DNA of 64,000 nucleotides from Marthasterias glacialis (lineage: Eukaryota > Echinodermata > Asteroidea > Forcipulatida > Asteriidae): the NCBI GenBank assembly GCA_911728455.2, contig OU452236.1, forward strand, positions 11,213,195 to 11,277,194, read 5' to 3'. A model generated the notes under the pieces. The model saw nothing but the letters and a program-made list of their open reading frames with translations, had not been told where the DNA came from and did no database searches. The position numbers and the translations under genes were made by a program. Within the stretch, counting starts at the first letter, position 1. Each line of letters begins with the position of its first letter. Below are positions 49,401 through 64,000 of this stretch, one piece after another.

Positions 49401-49760
49401 CGAGTTACTCTACGTACCCCCGCCTTGACCACTGACGGTGGCGCTGGTCCTGCCAATAACCTTGATTTGGACATGTATTAGAAATGCCGGGCAATGGGCA
49501 TTCATAAGGGACATAAAGAGGATGTAAATCTCTCCAGCTTCTGGTCAGTGGCTTAGGCAAAAACGGACAACAGCCGCGTCAGAATTATGCATGGTTACGC
49601 AACACGTCTGTCCAGCCCGTCTGCTGGGTCCAGACTAATTAAGCGCCTAGTCACTGTGTAAGTCCAAGTACAGCTTTATAGGTTATAGATAGATGTTACA
49701 CGCACAACCTTGTGTCGGCCATTGGACCATTCACCAGTAATTTTCATCATCATCGCTACG
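49401..49760 (+). promoter_or_regulatory. Putative promoter/5' UTR of NR6A1
   Basis: GC-richer than its surroundings, and it ends at the start codon at 49761. A stop in the same frame lies at 49686, so 49761 is the first in-frame ATG of that stretch. No clear TATA box or initiator. Confidence 0.35.
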
Positions 49761-61686
<11,926 letters not shown>

Positions 61687-61837
61687 GTATGTTGTTGCAT
61701 TGAACCATTTGTATTATGTGATAATTATTTTATGCTTGGCAACTGATCGGTTTTGCTAGCAGTTATAACATTTAAAGAAGAAGATTGGCTCCATTTGGAT
61801 GATCAATTTACCAACAAAACACCAACAGAGTTTTCGG

Positions 61838-62035
61838 CACGAGCTGTCAAAAAATCAATTGCTTGCCCTTCAGTCCTTTGAATCTCTCCTGAAAGTGAGG
61901 GTGATTCCTAGCTACCCTTCTATGGCATATCATCATTAAATATGGCATTAAATTTTAAATAGCTTTTTTTTGTAGATTCGAGAAAGATATAAGCTTTTAT
62001 TATTGCCGAAAAAACAACAACAAAAGTTTTACCTT
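61838..62035. repeat. Inverted partner of the 57116-57373 repeat
   Basis: Lies 150 bases beyond the last visible NR6A1 exon, so both partners fall in the same primary transcript on either side of exons 2-4. Confidence 0.85.
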
Positions 62036-62079
62036 CGTGTGGTGCACTATTTTTCAAACTGCCATCGGTCCAAAAGTAT

Positions 62080-64000
62080 CTACTAGATTGTATCTTTACC
62101 ATGCAAAGTTTCAAATCCTACTCATGTACATGGTGTTACTGCAAACCCTACTAGATTGTATCTCCACCATGCAAAGTTTCAAATCCTACTCATGTACATG
62201 GTGTTACTGCAAACCCTACTAGATTGTATCTCCACCATGTAAAGTTTCAAATCCTACTCATGTACATGGTATTACTGCAAACCCTACTAGATTGTATCTC
62301 CACCATGCAAAGTTTCAAATCCTACTCATGTACATGGTGTTACTGCAAACCCTACTAGATTGTATCTCCACCATGCAAAGTTTCAAATCCTACTCATGTA
62401 CATGGTGTCACTGCAAACCTTACTAGATTGTATCTCCACCATGCAAAGTTTCAAATCCTACTCATGTACATGGTGTTACTGCAAACCTTACTAGATTGTA
62501 TCTCCACCATGCAAAGTTTCAAATGCTTTTCATGTACATGGTGTAACTGCAAACCTTACTAGATTGTATCTCCACCATGCAAAGTTTCAAATCCTACTCA
62601 TGTACATGGTGTTACTGCAAACCCTACTAGATTGTATCTCCACCATGCAAAGTTTCAAATCCTACTCATGTACATGGTGTCACTGCAAACCTTACTAGAT
62701 TGTATCTCCACCATGCAAAGTTTCAAATCCTACTCATGTACATGGTGTTACTGCAAACCCTACTACATTGTATCTCCACCATGCAAAGTTTTAAATTCTA
62801 CCCATGTACATGGTGTAACTGCAAACCTTACTAGATTGTATCTCCACCATGCAAAGTTTCAAATCCTACTCATGTACATGGTGTTACTGCAAACCCTACT
62901 AGATTGTATCTCCACCATGCAAAGTTTCAAATCCTACTCATGTACATGGTGTTACTGCAAACCTTACTAGATTGTATCTCCACCATGCAAAGTTTCAAAT
63001 CCTACTCATGTACATGGTGTTACTGCAAACCTTACTAGATTGTATCTCCACCATGCAAAGTTTCAAATGCTTTTCATGTACATGGTGTTACTGCAAACCT
63101 TACTAGATTGTATCTCCACCATGCAAAGTTTCAAATCCTACTCATGTACATGGTGTTACTGCAAACCTTACTAGATTGTATCTCCACCATGCAAAGTTTC
63201 AAATGCTTTTCATGTACATGGTGTTACTGCAAACCTTACTAGATTGTATCTCCACCATGCAAAGTTTCAAATCCTACTCATGTACATGGTGTTACTGCAA
63301 ACCCTACTAGATTGTATCTCCACCATGCAACATTTTAAATCCTACTCATGTACATGGTGTTACTGCAAACCTTACTAGATTGTATCTCCACCATGCAAAG
63401 TTTCAAATCCTACTCATGTACATGGTGTTACTGCAAACCCTACTAGATTGTATCTCCACCATGCAAAGTTTCAAATCCTACTCATGTACATGGTGTTACT
63501 GCAAACCGTACTAGACTGTATCTCCACCATGCAAAGTTTTAAATCCTACTCATGTACATGGTGTTACTGAAATTCTACTAGATTGTATCTCCACCATGCA
63601 AAGTTTTAAATCCTACTCATGTACATGGTGTTACTGCAAACCCTACTAGATTGTATCTCCACCATGCAAAGTTTCAAATCTTACTCATGTACATGGTGTT
63701 ACTACAAACCCTACTAGACTGTATCTCCACCATGCAAAGTTTTAAATCCTACTCATGTACACGGTGTTACTGAAATTCTACTAGATTGTGTCTCCACCAT
63801 GCAAAGTTTTAAATCCTACTCATGTACATGGTGTTACTGCAAACCCTACTAGATTGTATCTCCACCATGCAAAGTTTTAAATTCTGCCCATGTACATGGT
63901 GTTACTGCAAACCCTACTAGATTGTATCTCCACCATGCAAAGTTTCAAATCCTACTCATGTACATGGTGTTACTGCAAACCTTACTAGATTGTATCTCCA
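62080..64000. repeat. 68-bp tandem satellite, about 28 copies, running off the window
   Basis: Units of CTACTAGATTGTATCTCCAC, CATGCAAAGTTTCAAATCCT and ACTCATGTACATGGTGTTAC..., 68 bases each (some 67). Variant units recur at multiples of the unit: GTGTCACTGC at 62405 and 62677, and GTGTAACTGC at 62541 and 62813, both 272 bases apart (four units). Long frames across it are repeat translations. Confidence 0.97.

Noticed and set aside
62080-64000. CRISPR-like array or repeat protein
   Set aside because: Units are contiguous with no unique spacers, the unit length is not a multiple of three, and the surrounding gene is eukaryotic.

Overview
The window is animal genomic DNA: intron-split genes with GT/AG junctions, long AT-rich introns, tRNA-derived SINEs, MITEs, LINE and Ty3/Gypsy remnants and several tandem arrays. 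An echinoderm, most likely a sea star, fits best. This is inference: it rests on gene types found across deuterostomes and on a MITE ending in GGCCCAATTTC...AGAGCTG, which I associate from memory with asteroid genomes. No operon, CRISPR array or bacterial signal is present.

Layout. 1-2594 is a fold-back transposon whose arms hold tandem GACGGCACGACGCGACAATGC-type repeats. 3334-6116 (+) is the 3' part of a nicotinic-receptor-like Cys-loop subunit gene. 6841-7310 is a four-unit repeat, each unit with a DR5-type nuclear receptor half-site pair. 9846-10191 (-) is a lone exon resembling the ligand-binding domain of natriuretic-peptide-receptor-type guanylyl cyclases. 11954-16307 (+) is a complete six-exon MFSD6-like transporter gene (595 aa). 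16855-21000 is repeat-rich, with an A-rich GCGACG array in three large copies. 21066-28228 (-) carries scattered exons, the best of which encode a C2H2-like finger and a tyrosine-recombinase-like (Crypton-type) domain.

28472-43027 (+) is a second complete six-exon MFSD6-like gene (600 aa). It is a tandem paralogue of the first: same intron phases, and exons 4 and 5 of identical length. Its fourth intron (9.5 kb) holds a 3.6-kb fold-back element, a TA-flanked MITE and a broken antisense Ty3/Gypsy copy with a LINE 3' end inserted in it. 43100-49700 is mostly repeats and AT-rich sequence.

49761-61686 (+) is the 5' part of an NR6A1 (GCNF) orphan nuclear receptor gene: start exon, a 9.1-kb intron, the whole zinc-finger DNA-binding exon and two hinge exons. 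The ligand-binding domain lies beyond the window. The big intron contains MITEs, two inverted GACGGC arrays and a pure (GTT)59(GTC)28 tract. 62080-64000 is a 68-bp tandem satellite.

The genes do not form a pathway; this is an ordinary gene neighbourhood heavily remodelled by mobile DNA. I found no convincing new multi-gene system. The strongest leads are the fold-back elements that carry minisatellites, the 98-nt identical inverted repeats flanking the NR6A1 DNA-binding exons, and the repeat-borne DR5 array.
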